DNA of 23,110 nucleotides from an uncultured Butyricicoccus sp. (GTDB lineage Bacteria > Bacillota > Clostridia > Oscillospirales > Butyricicoccaceae), in contig URFQ01000040.1 in NCBI GenBank assembly GCA_900547195.1, forward strand, positions 1 through 23,110, read 5' to 3'. This document shows positions 6,332 through 14,246 of the stretch, one piece after another. Each line of letters begins with the position of its first letter. The stretch's first letter is position 1. The translations under genes and the position numbers were made by a program. Below the pieces are notes generated by a model. That model was not told the origin of the DNA and did no database searches. It worked only from the letters and a program-made list of their open reading frames with translations.

Positions 6332-7293
6332 GTAAAGAGAAAAAGAAGTTCAACTTTGGCCAATTTTATGGCAAATACGGTATCTTCATCATTCTGGCGG
6401 TCATTTTTGTGATTGCATCGGCGGCAGTGCCCGGCTTTTTCAGCAGATATAATCTGACAAGTGTGCTGCTTGCGATTTCCTGCACCACAACGCTGGCACT
6501 CGGCGCGACGTTTGTTGTTATCCTTGGGCACATCAACATCGCCTATGGCTCTGAATTGGCGTTTATCGGCTGTATCGCCTGTATGGTGAACGTCGCGACC
6601 GGTTCCCTGCTGCTGTCGGTTCTCGTCGCGCTTGCCGTCGGGCTTGCGTTCGGCGCATTGAGCGGTTTCATTATCACCCGCTTCAGTATTCCCGCATTCA
6701 TCATGACCCTCGCACTGACCGAAGCGGCACGCGGCGGCGCGGTGCTTGTCACTGGCGGCAACACGATTTCGGGTCTGACCCCTGCTTTTACGGCAATGGG
6801 GCAGGGCTATGTCGGCCCCATCCCGATTGCGGTTCTGATTCTGATTCTGGCATTCGCGGTTATGTGGACCATCCTGAACAAGACCCCTTACGGTCGTTAC
6901 ATTTACGCTGTCGGCGGCAATGACAAGGCAGCGGAAGCCTCCGGTATCAACCCGAAGTCGGTCGTATTCAAGGCATATCTGTTGGACGGCGTGCTGACCG
7001 GCATTGCCAGCCTGCTCCTCATGGCGCGTTTGAACTCCGGTGTTCCCGGCGCGGGCGTGAGTTATGAGATGGACGCGATTACGGCGGTTGTCGTGGGTGG
7101 TACGTCAATGAGCGGCGGCTCGGGCACCCTGTTCGGCACCATCGTCGGCGCGGTGATTGTCGGCATTATCAACAACGTGCAGACCCTGATGGGTGTGGAT
7201 TCCAACATTCAAAAGATTGTAAAAGGCGTTATTATTGTCGGCGCGGTCATTATTGATGTCGTCACCAAACGCTCGGCGAAGAAGGCCAGATAA
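6328..7293 (+). CDS. Sugar/polyol ABC importer, permease subunit
   Basis: A 321-residue permease of the RbsC/MglC/BPD_transp_2 family. It has about eight to ten hydrophobic helices, beginning at residues 14-34, and the family region GGNDKAAEASGINPKSV, then VVGGTSMSGGSGTLFGT, which forms the coupling contact with the ATPase. Its start overlaps the end of the ATPase gene (ATGA), so the two are translationally coupled. A single permease gene implies a homodimeric channel. Length and composition are typical. The substrate is expected to match the binding protein encoded next. Confidence 0.93.
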   Translation: MSKEKKKFNFGQFYGKYGIFIILAVIFVIASAAVPGFFSRYNLTSVLLAISCTTTLALGATFVVILGHINIAYGSELAFIGCIACMVNVATGSLLLSVLVALAVGLAFGALSGFIITRFSIPAFIMTLALTEAARGGAVLVTGGNTISGLTPAFTAMGQGYVGPIPIAVLILILAFAVMWTILNKTPYGRYIYAVGGNDKAAEASGINPKSVVFKAYLLDGVLTGIASLLLMARLNSGVPGAGVSYEMDAITAVVVGGTSMSGGSGTLFGTIVGAVIVGIINNVQTLMGVDSNIQKIVKGVIIVGAVIIDVVTKRSAKKAR

Positions 7294-7377
7294 ACCGGGT
7301 TCATCCTGCAATTACGCAGTGTGAATAGAAAACAGGTGGGCAGACCGCCCGCCGCAACGAATGGAAGGAGAATGATT

Positions 7378-8373
7378 ATGAAATTTTGGAAGAGAATTGG
7401 CGCACTGGCCGTCACGGCAGCGCTTGGCGTATCCGTCCTGACCGGCTGCGCAGGCGGCGGGAACTCGAACGCGGGCTCGGGCGGCAGCGCAAAAATTGGT
7501 TACATCAATCTCGCAGACACCGACGTGTTCTGCATGTCCCGCCGTGATGCGTTCAAGGCGGCGGCGGAAGCCGAGGGCTGGAGCGTCGAATGCACCGACG
7601 GCAACAACGACGTGCAGAAACAGATCGACCAGGCGCGTTCCTTTATCGCAAAAGGCGTTGACGTACTAATTATCGTTCCCTGCGACGCGGCGGGCATTGT
7701 CCCGGCGGTACAGGAAGCAAACCGCGCAGGCGTCCCGATCATCCTGTTTGGCAACGGTGCGGAGGGCGCTGATGGCCTGGATTATACCTTCATTGGCTCG
7801 CCGCATACCGAGTCGGGCCGCATGGAAGGTGAATACTTTGCACAGATCCTTCCTGAAAACGCGAATATCTGCTATCTGGCAGGCACAGCGGGACTTGACC
7901 ATGCGGCTATGCGCCGTGATGGCATGAAGCAGGCGTTCGCGGACGCAGGCCGCGACGACATCACCATCCTCGACGACCAGGACGGCGACTATGTCAAGGA
8001 TGAGGGGATGCGTATCACCCAGGCATGGATTCAGAAGTTCGGCACCGGCACGGGTACGGTTGATTTCGCAGGCATTATCGCGGCAAACGACCAGATGGCG
8101 CTTGGTGCGATGGAAGCGCTGAAGGGTGCGGGCGTTGCGTGCGGCACCGGTGAGGGCCAGGTCGCAATTGCTGGTATTGACGGCACCGACGAAGCGCTTC
8201 AGGCAGTCAAGGACGGCACCATGGCACAGACCGTTTTGCAGGACGCTCCCGGGCAGGGCGCGGCGGCTGTCGATGTGATCAAGACCTATCTCGCGGGTGA
8301 GACCCCGGATGCGGAGGTTCTGGTTCCCTACGTTTCCATCACGGCGGAAAACGTTGACGAATATCTCAAATAA
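7378..8373 (+). CDS. Sugar/polyol ABC importer, lipoprotein substrate-binding subunit
   Basis: A 331-residue extracellular binding protein of the RbsB/MglB-like type-I periplasmic-binding-protein family. A Lys/Arg-rich signal peptide ends in a lipobox LTGC with Cys24 as the lipid attachment site, then a Gly/Ser-rich linker, as expected in a Gram-positive. The mature part begins KIGYINLADTDVFCMSRRDAF and has the IIVPCDAAGIVPAVQEANRAGVPIILFGN block of the family. The related frame is open from GTG 7321; I chose ATG 7378 because AAGGAG (7365-7370) is 7 bases before it and it gives a proper signal peptide. Next to an IolG-like enzyme, an inositol or related polyol is plausible as ligand, but this is context only. 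No clear terminator follows directly. Confidence 0.92.
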   Translation: MKFWKRIGALAVTAALGVSVLTGCAGGGNSNAGSGGSAKIGYINLADTDVFCMSRRDAFKAAAEAEGWSVECTDGNNDVQKQIDQARSFIAKGVDVLIIVPCDAAGIVPAVQEANRAGVPIILFGNGAEGADGLDYTFIGSPHTESGRMEGEYFAQILPENANICYLAGTAGLDHAAMRRDGMKQAFADAGRDDITILDDQDGDYVKDEGMRITQAWIQKFGTGTGTVDFAGIIAANDQMALGAMEALKGAGVACGTGEGQVAIAGIDGTDEALQAVKDGTMAQTVLQDAPGQGAAAVDVIKTYLAGETPDAEVLVPYVSITAENVDEYLK

Positions 8374-8814
8374 GCTCACTTTTTTACCACCGGTACTTTC
8401 AGCCCTTCCCAACTTGGCGGGCGGGAAATCCGCCGGATCGAAAAACCCCAATTTTTCTCGTTACCGGGTGCGCCCGTGCGAATCTTGTGCGGGCAGCCCT
8501 CCGGTATCCAAAAGGGTTCAAGGGTTCAAAGGAGAGTGCGTTATCCCGGAACCTGTGAGCGACAATGCCGGAACTTCATAAGAATACAAACTGCTAACTT
8601 TTACCTTCTTCTCATCTCTGCGCGGTAGTGCCGTTGGAGCACTCCTGAAGAAATGTGGAAATCCAAAACCTGTATTTAAAATCCTAAAACGGTAATCGGC
8701 AAAAACCTGCATCGGAATACGGAACGCATGCTCATGGGGACATTCACTTGATCTTGGATCGGATTTATTACGTTTGCTATCAGCATGCTTCTATACTTCT
8801 ATTCACTCTGTGGC
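8374..8814 (+). other. Decayed intergenic stretch without a supported gene
   Basis: About 440 bases after the binding-protein gene hold no convincing gene. I see a weak GCCCG/CGGGC hairpin around 8482-8505, a tandem GGGTTCAA repeat near 8515-8530 and a CCGGAAC direct repeat (near 8548 and 8570), none followed by a clear T-tract. Short frames on either strand lack ribosome sites and recognisable motifs. The transposase relic at its right end suggests that this is leftover insertion-element or deleted-gene DNA. One lone CCGGTATC half-box at 8511-8518 resembles the operators upstream but lacks its left half. Confidence 0.5.
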
Positions 8815-8932
8815 GGAAGCACCATTGAACGGGCTTTGCCAACGCCAAGAAGAAACACACTATGCGTGATATATCACGCTTGGCGCGGATGGCAAACTGG
8901 GTGAAGCTTAAATTTGCTGCCATGAATCTGAA
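8815..8932 (+). pseudogene. Transposase C-terminal relic (IS1182-like DDE family)
   Basis: Two frames joined by a single lost T (8836-8842 region) give GSTIERA, then FANAKKKHTMRD, then RLARMANWVKLKFAAMNLKK. This matches the characteristic C-terminus of IS1182/IS5-type transposases as I know it: an ERxFADAKEKH motif followed by the NWVKLKFAAMNLKK tail. About 35 residues survive; the rest of the enzyme and the terminal inverted repeats are not visible. The relic runs straight into the terminator hairpin at 8931. Same strand as the ABC operon. It is non-functional and marks past mobile-element activity at the border of the polyol locus. Confidence 0.75.
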
Positions 8933-8971
8933 AAAACCGGCCTGCGCATCAAGCGCAAGCCGGTTTTTTTT
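8931..8971. terminator. Bidirectional intrinsic terminator
   Basis: AAAAAACCGGC (8931-8941) pairs with GCCGGTTTTTT (8959-8969), with an inner GCGC/GCGC stem. Eight T residues follow on the plus strand and six on the minus strand. It is the first strong terminator after the ABC operon, and also ends the convergent hsp70-J-protein operon, whose last gene stops at 8993. Confidence 0.9.
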
Positions 8972-8992
8972 GACAGGCTGAGAGACTGTAGA

Positions 8993-9910
8993 TTACTGAC
9001 AGCTTCCTTTCCTTGCTTTTTGAAAAACTTGTGTGTAAATGCGGAAACCGCAGCGCAGCACGGGTAGTGTCACGGCAAGCAGCGCAAAGGCATTCTCTGG
9101 TATGGCAATGGTGTAAAATTTGGAGATTGCAATATCAAGGGAAGCCATGGATAGAACATCCAGAATGGCCGCCCATAGCGTCAGCGGCCAGTTTTGCCGC
9201 ACAATACCGAACAAACGGATACAAAGCGCGCCATATAAGACGGCTGTAATCACAGGCGGTACAATCGGCGAAAACATGAGCAGATAAATTACCCAGAACA
9301 GAGATAGGAATCCGACCGCCCAAAACCAATGCAATATATTGCGATGCGCGGAAGCTGGGAGCGCGGACGCCTTTGGGGAGGGCGAAACATCCATCCTGTC
9401 CGGCGGTTCTTCGGAGGCGGCCTCCGATGGCTCTTCCGGCCGGTCAAGCAAATCAAATTGCAGACCGCCTGACGGTTCGCGGACGGCGCCTGCGCCACGG
9501 ATCGGCAATTTGCCGCGCGGCAGTGCGGGCGGGACGGGCGGCTTGTGCTGCACCGGCCGGTGAAAGCGTTTATTTTCCCTCCGCATTTCCTGAAACTGTT
9601 CTGCGCTGAACTCATCATCGGCAGAGCGGTGTTGCGGCGCGCGGCGCGGGTTATCGGTCGGGCCATGGAGATGGTAGGAAGGCTTGAAAGATGGGGGCAG
9701 GGGAGCTGGTACGGACGGTTTGGATGGCGTTGTGGCCGCAAGTGGATGCCGCTTCGCGTAGCGCACAGCCTGCCGGTAAGCGTCGTGCAGTGTGCGGAAT
9801 TCCTCCGGGTGATCCTCCGGATGGTAACGCTTTGCCTGCACGGCATAGGCTGCCTTAATCGCCGCCAGATCGCCGGTTGGTTCCAGGCCAAGGATTTGCC
9901 AAATGTTCAT
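8993..9910 (-). CDS. Membrane-anchored J-domain protein (HPE variant), DjlC-like
   Basis: A 305-residue co-chaperone candidate. An N-terminal J domain (about residues 2-57) starts NIWQILGLEPTGDLAAIKAAY. The invariant HPD tripeptide, needed in classical J proteins to stimulate Hsp70 ATPase, is H30-P31-E32 here. A Pro/charged linker (about 60-190) is followed by three to four hydrophobic segments from about residue 193 to 290, so the protein should be anchored by its C-terminus with the J domain in the cytosol. Its ATG overlaps the stop of the Hsp70 gene (ATGA), so the two are translationally coupled. The pair parallels the E. coli hscC-djlC arrangement, where DjlC is also a C-terminally anchored J protein. 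The target of the pair is unknown. Confidence 0.85.
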   Translation of the reverse strand: MNIWQILGLEPTGDLAAIKAAYAVQAKRYHPEDHPEEFRTLHDAYRQAVRYAKRHPLAATTPSKPSVPAPLPPSFKPSYHLHGPTDNPRRAPQHRSADDEFSAEQFQEMRRENKRFHRPVQHKPPVPPALPRGKLPIRGAGAVREPSGGLQFDLLDRPEEPSEAASEEPPDRMDVSPSPKASALPASAHRNILHWFWAVGFLSLFWVIYLLMFSPIVPPVITAVLYGALCIRLFGIVRQNWPLTLWAAILDVLSMASLDIAISKFYTIAIPENAFALLAVTLPVLRCGFRIYTQVFQKARKGSCQ

Positions 9911-11667
9911 ACCCCGCCGTCCTCATTGCCGTCTTCATCCGGATCAAATCCATCCCGGAACGCGCGCAGGATCTCGTCGTCGGAATCCATATGCGCATCA
10001 ATTTGATCAAAAAACCGGGTTAAATCCTTGCGGTACCGGCGCAGCCTGGATTCGTTGCCCTTGTGCAAAAGGAGATTGAAATAATCAATCTGCTGATGGA
10101 TCTGCTCGCGCAGCAGGCCGGTCGATTCCGCATACAGGCGCGCCCCGCGCGCAAGCAGAGTTTTGTTTTCCTCCTCCTCGCGCGGGATGAACTTGTATTT
10201 TTCCAGTTCTTGAAGCCGTGTTTTGAGCTCCTTATCGCTGAGCTTCAGGTTGGGATTTAGAATGAGGGACTGCTGCTTTTGCCCTGTAGACTGACATGTG
10301 ACTTCTACCTGCAAAATGCCGTTGATGTCATAGGTGAAGCGCACATCCGCGCCCTGCTGTCCGCGCGCCGCCCGCGGGACGTCAATCTCCACTTCGCCGA
10401 GTTTCAGGTTGTCGCGGCAGTAAATCCCTTCGCCCTGATAGACTTCAATGGTCATTTTGGTCTGGTTGTCATGCGCGGTGAAGTAGCTGCGCATGCGGCT
10501 GGCGGGCAGGGTGGTGTTGCGTTCCAGAATGGGGGAAAACAGGTCGTTGGCCGGGTCCTCATGATTGATCACATTGACGCCCAGCGTAAACGGGCAGATA
10601 TCTGTGAGCACAGTGTCACGCAGATCCTGGCTGCGCTCTTTGATGCCCGCGGCAATGCCTGCGCCAAGGGCGACAGTGGTCTCTGCATGAAAATCGCACA
10701 GCGGCGCTTTCCCGAGGATGTGGCGCAGATACTGCTGGATAAGCGGCATGTGGCAGGAACCGCCGACGAGGACCACCTCGTCGACTTCACCGACCGTATC
10801 GCGGCAGTCCCGCAGGACGCGCGCGATGGGTCTTTCCAGGCGGCGTAGCAGCGGCGCCAAGATTTCGACCAGCTTCTGGTTGGTGAGCATCACCGAGCGC
10901 TGGTTTCCTTCCATTTCGGCCACCATCATGACCGGATCGGCCGATGACAGCGCGATTTTGCACTGTTCGGCCTGCCGGATCAGGCTGGCTTGTGTTTCGC
11001 GCGGCAGTTCCGACAGTTTCAGGCCGTTTTGCTTGCAGAAATGCGCGGCAATTGCGCGGTTAAAATCATCGCCGCCCAGATGGTTATCCCCCGCGACCGC
11101 CACGATTTCAATGACATTTGAGAACGCATCCACAATCGATACGTCAAGGGTGCCGCCGCCAAAGTCGAACACAAGAAAGCTCATATCCTCGTCCTTGCCT
11201 TTGTGGTAAGCGAGCGCGGCCGCACTTGGTTCGTTGACGATGCGTTCCACGCGGAAGCCCGCAAGCTCGCCTGCGGCCTTGGTCGCGCTGCGGCCGTTGT
11301 CGTCAAAATACGCGGGCACGCTGATGACAGCTTCCTCAACAGGCTGACCGAGAAAGGCCTCCGCGTCCTCTTTCAGGCGGCGCAGGACGAAGGCCGACAG
11401 CTCGATGGGGGTAAACGGTTTGCCAGCTAACATGAGCTTGGTATCTGTGCCCATAAAGCGCTTAAAACTGGCCGCTGTACGCTCCGGGTGGGAAATCAGA
11501 CGGTCCTTTGCCGCACGGCCCACCAAAATATTTCCATTTTCTTCGATGCTGACCGCCGAAGGGGTCAGGATTTCGCCAAGGGCGTTCGGGATGAGCTGGC
11601 ATTTGCCGTCCTTCCAGACGGCCGCCAGGCTGTTCGTGGTTCCAAGATCAATTCCAATGATTGGCAT
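9907..11667 (-). CDS. hscC: Hsp70-family chaperone, HscC-like
   Basis: A 586-residue Hsp70, distinct from the housekeeping DnaK: no grpE, dnaJ or hrcA stands nearby. The nucleotide-binding domain shows GIDLGTTNS (residues 4-12), VPAYFDDNGR, EPSAAALAYH, FDFGGGTLDVSI and VLVGGSCHMPLI. The linker-to-substrate-domain junction reads TDICPFTLGV then SPILERNTTLPASR, the pattern I associate with HscC rather than DnaK. The C-terminal helical lid is short and charged. I chose ATG 11667 because AAAGGAGG lies just upstream and the product then begins MPIIGIDLGTTNS; a start at 11715 would add residues foreign to the family. It has its own promoter (11706-11734) and no CIRCE (HrcA) element upstream, so classical HrcA heat control is not evident. 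Confidence 0.92.
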   Translation of the reverse strand: MPIIGIDLGTTNSLAAVWKDGKCQLIPNALGEILTPSAVSIEENGNILVGRAAKDRLISHPERTAASFKRFMGTDTKLMLAGKPFTPIELSAFVLRRLKEDAEAFLGQPVEEAVISVPAYFDDNGRSATKAAGELAGFRVERIVNEPSAAALAYHKGKDEDMSFLVFDFGGGTLDVSIVDAFSNVIEIVAVAGDNHLGGDDFNRAIAAHFCKQNGLKLSELPRETQASLIRQAEQCKIALSSADPVMMVAEMEGNQRSVMLTNQKLVEILAPLLRRLERPIARVLRDCRDTVGEVDEVVLVGGSCHMPLIQQYLRHILGKAPLCDFHAETTVALGAGIAAGIKERSQDLRDTVLTDICPFTLGVNVINHEDPANDLFSPILERNTTLPASRMRSYFTAHDNQTKMTIEVYQGEGIYCRDNLKLGEVEIDVPRAARGQQGADVRFTYDINGILQVEVTCQSTGQKQQSLILNPNLKLSDKELKTRLQELEKYKFIPREEEENKTLLARGARLYAESTGLLREQIHQQIDYFNLLLHKGNESRLRRYRKDLTRFFDQIDAHMDSDDEILRAFRDGFDPDEDGNEDGGV

Positions 11668-11705
11668 ATTGCATGCCTCCTTTGCTGGCCATTTCGTATG
11701 TACCC

Positions 11706-11734
11706 ATTCTAGCATACTTTGCCGGGAAAGTCAT
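11706..11734 (-). promoter_or_regulatory. Promoter of the hscC-J-protein operon
   Basis: On the minus strand, -35 ATGACT (4 of 6), a 17-bp spacer and -10 TAGAAT (5 of 6) preceded by TG at the extended -10 position. The predicted start is near 11699, leaving a leader of about 30 bases with a strong ribosome site. Confidence 0.75.
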
Positions 11735-11749
11735 TGCCGCATTGTTAAA

Positions 11750-11775
11750 GATGGGAGGGCCAAAGTCCTCCCATC
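11750..11775 (-). terminator. Terminator after the EFR1 gene
   Basis: The perfect 9-bp stem GATGGGAGG / CCTCCCATC (11750-11758 with 11767-11775) has an 8-base loop, but only three T residues follow on the minus strand. It separates the ferredoxin gene from the hscC promoter and may leak. Confidence 0.65.
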
Positions 11776-11779
11776 GGTC

Positions 11780-12538
11780 TTACAAAAAATATTCGTTTTC
11801 GCGGCGGACAGACAGTTTGGCCGAAAAATCCTTTGCAAACGCCTGATACGCCGGGATATCCATGTTTTTCGCACCCACCGGGCAGCGACGAATGCAACGA
11901 AAACAGGCAAGGCACTTGCTGTCATCGATTTTTGTCACATCCTGTGGATCAATCGCACCCTGCGGGCATTCACGCGCGCACAGGCCGCAATGAACACAGT
12001 TGCCGTTTGTCAGCGGACGGAATTGGCCGCGTGTGCCGCCTGCGCGGTAAGGACGGTTTCCAGGGGTGGGAACCCGCGCCAAATGGCCCTTCGCCAGTTT
12101 GGCTGCGGCCTGGGCGGCAAAAGCGCGGTCTTCGGCGAGATCCGCCGCGCTCGGCCGGCCAACCTGAATTTCGCCATAGGTATGCTGCGCGACGAGCGCC
12201 GCAGCTGCGAAAGGCACGAACCCGGCTTCGCGTACAATGTCCTCCATTTCGAGCAGCGCGTCGTCATAATGCCGGTTGCCGTAGGTCACGGTAACGATGC
12301 AAGGCGTGCCGCTGCCCTTCATTTTTGCGAGGCGGGCGGCGAAGCCCTCGTACAGACGGCCGGCGTAAACCGGCGCGCCGAACACAACCAACGCATCCGC
12401 GCCGAAGGCGGCTGGCAGCGGTGCGTCATAGCGGGTAAGATCGAAGCTTCCTGCGTCCGGGTCGATGGCGCGTGCAATAGCTTCCGCGCCGGTTTTGGAT
12501 GTGCCGGTCGGGGAAAAAGAAACGGCAGTGACTTGCAT
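11780..12538 (-). CDS. EFR1-family ferredoxin with N-terminal flavodoxin-like domain
   Basis: A 252-residue cytosolic electron-transfer protein. The N-terminal half is flavodoxin-like, with the phosphate-binding loop FSPTGTSKT at about residues 7-15. The C-terminal part holds two 4Fe-4S motifs: C181-x2-C184-x2-C187-x3-C191-P and C209-x2-C212-x2-C215-x3-C219-P. This domain order defines the EFR1 family, frequent in anaerobic Clostridia, whose redox partners are mostly undefined. I chose ATG 12538, preceded by AGGAGG; the longer frame runs back through the pyrBI terminator. Its ribosome site lies directly after that terminator and I see no promoter between, so expression may depend on read-through from pyrBI or on a promoter inside pyrI. 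Confidence 0.9.
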   Translation of the reverse strand: MQVTAVSFSPTGTSKTGAEAIARAIDPDAGSFDLTRYDAPLPAAFGADALVVFGAPVYAGRLYEGFAARLAKMKGSGTPCIVTVTYGNRHYDDALLEMEDIVREAGFVPFAAAALVAQHTYGEIQVGRPSAADLAEDRAFAAQAAAKLAKGHLARVPTPGNRPYRAGGTRGQFRPLTNGNCVHCGLCARECPQGAIDPQDVTKIDDSKCLACFRCIRRCPVGAKNMDIPAYQAFAKDFSAKLSVRRENEYFL

Positions 12539-12557
12539 AATGATTCCTCCTGTATGG

Positions 12558-12588
12558 AAAAAGCAGCCGTTGTGCGGGCGGCTGCTTT
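12558..12588 (-). terminator. Intrinsic terminator of pyrBI
   Basis: The stem GAAAGCAGCCG-type arm (12579-12589 paired with 12560-12569, 10 bp) has a 9-base loop and is followed on the minus strand by five T residues (12562-12558). It stands between the pyrI stop and the EFR1 ribosome site. Confidence 0.88.
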
Positions 12589-12593
12589 CAAAA

Positions 12594-13019
12594 TTACGAA
12601 TTGCTTTTATTTGGCTCCTGCTCGCAGTAAGCGCAGCGGTAGCGGCCGTTTTCACTGAGGTAGAAAATATGGTCGATTTCCTCCTCGGCAGAGGTGATGC
12701 AGCGCGGGTTTTTGCAGCGGATGACGTTCACAAGCTTGCGCGGCTTGGCCAGCTTCTTCTTTTCCACGATACGGCCGTCGCGGATGATATCGATTGTGAT
12801 ATCCGGGTCCACATAGCCGAGCACATCGAGGTCGAGGTCGATCAGGCTTTCGATTTTGATGATGTCCTTGTGACCGTGCTTGTTCGAGCGTGCATTGCGG
12901 ATGAGCGCCACGCAACAATCCAGCTTGTCAAGACCGGCGAGATGGTAAATCTGCATACCGGTGCCCGCCCGAATATGGTCGATCACCAGGCCATTTTGAA
13001 TGGAATCAATATTCAGCAT
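12594..13019 (-). CDS. pyrI: Aspartate carbamoyltransferase regulatory subunit
   Basis: A 141-residue regulatory chain of aspartate transcarbamoylase. It binds nucleotide effectors (CTP/UTP/ATP) and joins catalytic trimers of PyrB into the allosteric holoenzyme. The N-terminal allosteric domain begins MLNIDSIQNGLVIDHI. The C-terminal zinc domain has the four expected cysteines C102, C107, C129 and C132 (CKNPRC and CAYC). It starts 3 bases after the pyrB stop behind GGAGG. Its presence implies feedback-regulated pyrimidine synthesis. Length is slightly shorter than the E. coli chain (about 153) but all domains are present. Confidence 0.96.
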   Translation of the reverse strand: MLNIDSIQNGLVIDHIRAGTGMQIYHLAGLDKLDCCVALIRNARSNKHGHKDIIKIESLIDLDLDVLGYVDPDITIDIIRDGRIVEKKKLAKPRKLVNVIRCKNPRCITSAEEEIDHIFYLSENGRYRCAYCEQEPNKSNS

Positions 13020-13022
13020 AGG

Positions 13023-13949
13023 TTAGCCCTCCTTTCCGTCCAGACCAAGCAGGGTCATAATGAGCGCCATGCGGACATAAACGCCATTTTGCACCTGCTC
13101 AAAATAAGCCGCGCGCGGGTCGTCGTCCACATCGATGGCGATTTCGTTGACACGGGGCAGCGGATGCAGCACCGCCATATCCGGCTTGCCGAGCGCCATT
13201 TTATCGGTTGTCAGGATGTAGGTGTCCTTCAAACGGATATAATCCTCTTCATTGAAAAAACGTTCACGCTGGACGCGGGTCATGTACAGAATATCCAGCT
13301 GCGGCATGGCGCCCTCTAAGCTTGTGACCTGCTCGTAAGGGATGTTTTTGGGTTCGAGCACTTCGCTGATGACATATTCCGGAACACGAAGTTCTTCGGG
13401 GGAAATCAGGAGAAACCGGATACCTGTGTAGCGGGACAGGGACTTGATGAGCGAATGTACGGTACGGCCGAATTTCAAATCCCCGCACAGGCCGATGGTA
13501 ATATCGGACAGGCGGCCCTTGCGGCGGCGGATGGTCATCAGGTCGGTCAGGGTCTGGGTTGGGTGCTGGTGGCCGCCGTCGCCGGCGTTGATCACCGGGA
13601 TACGGGAATAACGGGCCGCGCGCAGCGGCGCGCCTTCCTTGGGGTGGCGCATGGCTGCGATGTCGGCATAGCACGAGATGACGCGAATGGTATCCGCCAC
13701 GCTTTCCCCCTTGGATGCGGAAGAGGAGTCGGCGCTTGCAAAGCCGAGCACCGAGCCGCCAAGGTTGAGCATCGCCGCCTCAAAGGAAAGACGGGTGCGG
13801 GTGGATGGTTCATAAAACAGGGTTGCGAGCTTTTTGTGCACGCACACATTCTGGAAAGCCGCGGGGTCGGCCGCAATCCGGTCGGCCAGGCACAGCAGGG
13901 AATCAATTTCCTCAACCGAAAAGTCGAGCGGGTCAATTAAATGACGCAT
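13023..13949 (-). CDS. pyrB: Aspartate carbamoyltransferase catalytic subunit
   Basis: A 308-residue enzyme that joins carbamoyl phosphate and L-aspartate in the committed step of pyrimidine synthesis. It has the carbamoyl-phosphate loop STRTR (residues 49-53), the KGES loop (81-84) reaching in from the neighbouring chain, HPTQ (130-133), and the aspartate-binding HPLPRVNEI near the C-terminus. The start is ATG 13949 behind GGAGG. It forms an operon with pyrI and has its own promoter at 13989-14017. The rest of the pyr pathway is not in the window. No PyrR-type leader terminator or anti-terminator is visible between the promoter and the start. Confidence 0.97.
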   Translation of the reverse strand: MRHLIDPLDFSVEEIDSLLCLADRIAADPAAFQNVCVHKKLATLFYEPSTRTRLSFEAAMLNLGGSVLGFASADSSSASKGESVADTIRVISCYADIAAMRHPKEGAPLRAARYSRIPVINAGDGGHQHPTQTLTDLMTIRRRKGRLSDITIGLCGDLKFGRTVHSLIKSLSRYTGIRFLLISPEELRVPEYVISEVLEPKNIPYEQVTSLEGAMPQLDILYMTRVQRERFFNEEDYIRLKDTYILTTDKMALGKPDMAVLHPLPRVNEIAIDVDDDPRAAYFEQVQNGVYVRMALIMTLLGLDGKEG

Positions 13950-13988
13950 AGTTTCCTCCGATCAAATAGGATAAACTTCATTAGTTCT

Positions 13989-14017
13989 ATGATAGTATGG
14001 TGGACGCGGCTTGTCCA
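13989..14017 (-). promoter_or_regulatory. Promoter of pyrBI
   Basis: On the minus strand, -35 TGGACA (5 of 6), a 17-bp spacer and -10 TATCAT (5 of 6). The predicted start near 13982 leaves a leader of only about 33 bases, too short for PyrR-type attenuation. Confidence 0.8.
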
Positions 14018-14191
14018 GTAATATTTTTCGAAATCCTTTTAGGGGCGCAACAGTTTTACAAAATGAGGCAAATTATTTGACGCATGAAAGAGTATTCGTA
14101 TTTTTTCGTTGCTGCTTGTCAGCTCTAGTCGGTTCTGCCTGAACAATCCGGCGAATAAACTAAAAAAATTGGCAGATTGCACAGAAAATAA

Positions 14192-14220
14192 TTGCCAACC
14201 CCGGCGAAACAGTCTATAAT
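14192..14220 (+). promoter_or_regulatory. Promoter of the phosphoribosyltransferase-like gene, with dyad
   Basis: TTGCCA (14192-14197, 5 of 6), a 17-bp spacer and a perfect TATAAT (14215-14220) form a near-consensus sigma-A promoter. TTGGCA (14169-14174) and TGCCAA (14193-14198) form an inverted repeat whose right half covers the -35 box, a possible operator. AAGGAGG follows 8 bases before the start codon. About 170 bases separate this promoter from the divergent pyrB promoter. Confidence 0.85.
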
Positions 14221-14246
14221 AAAAAACAGATAAGGAGGCGAATTGA

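Noticed and set aside
8518..8712. Minus-strand 64-codon frame in the decayed region
   Set aside because: No ribosome site, no recognisable motif and no promoter.
9545..10006. Long plus-strand frames antisense to the hsp70 and J-protein genes (also 10279-10848 and 11405-12658)
   Set aside because: They are shadows in GC-rich coding DNA; the minus-strand proteins carry full family motifs.
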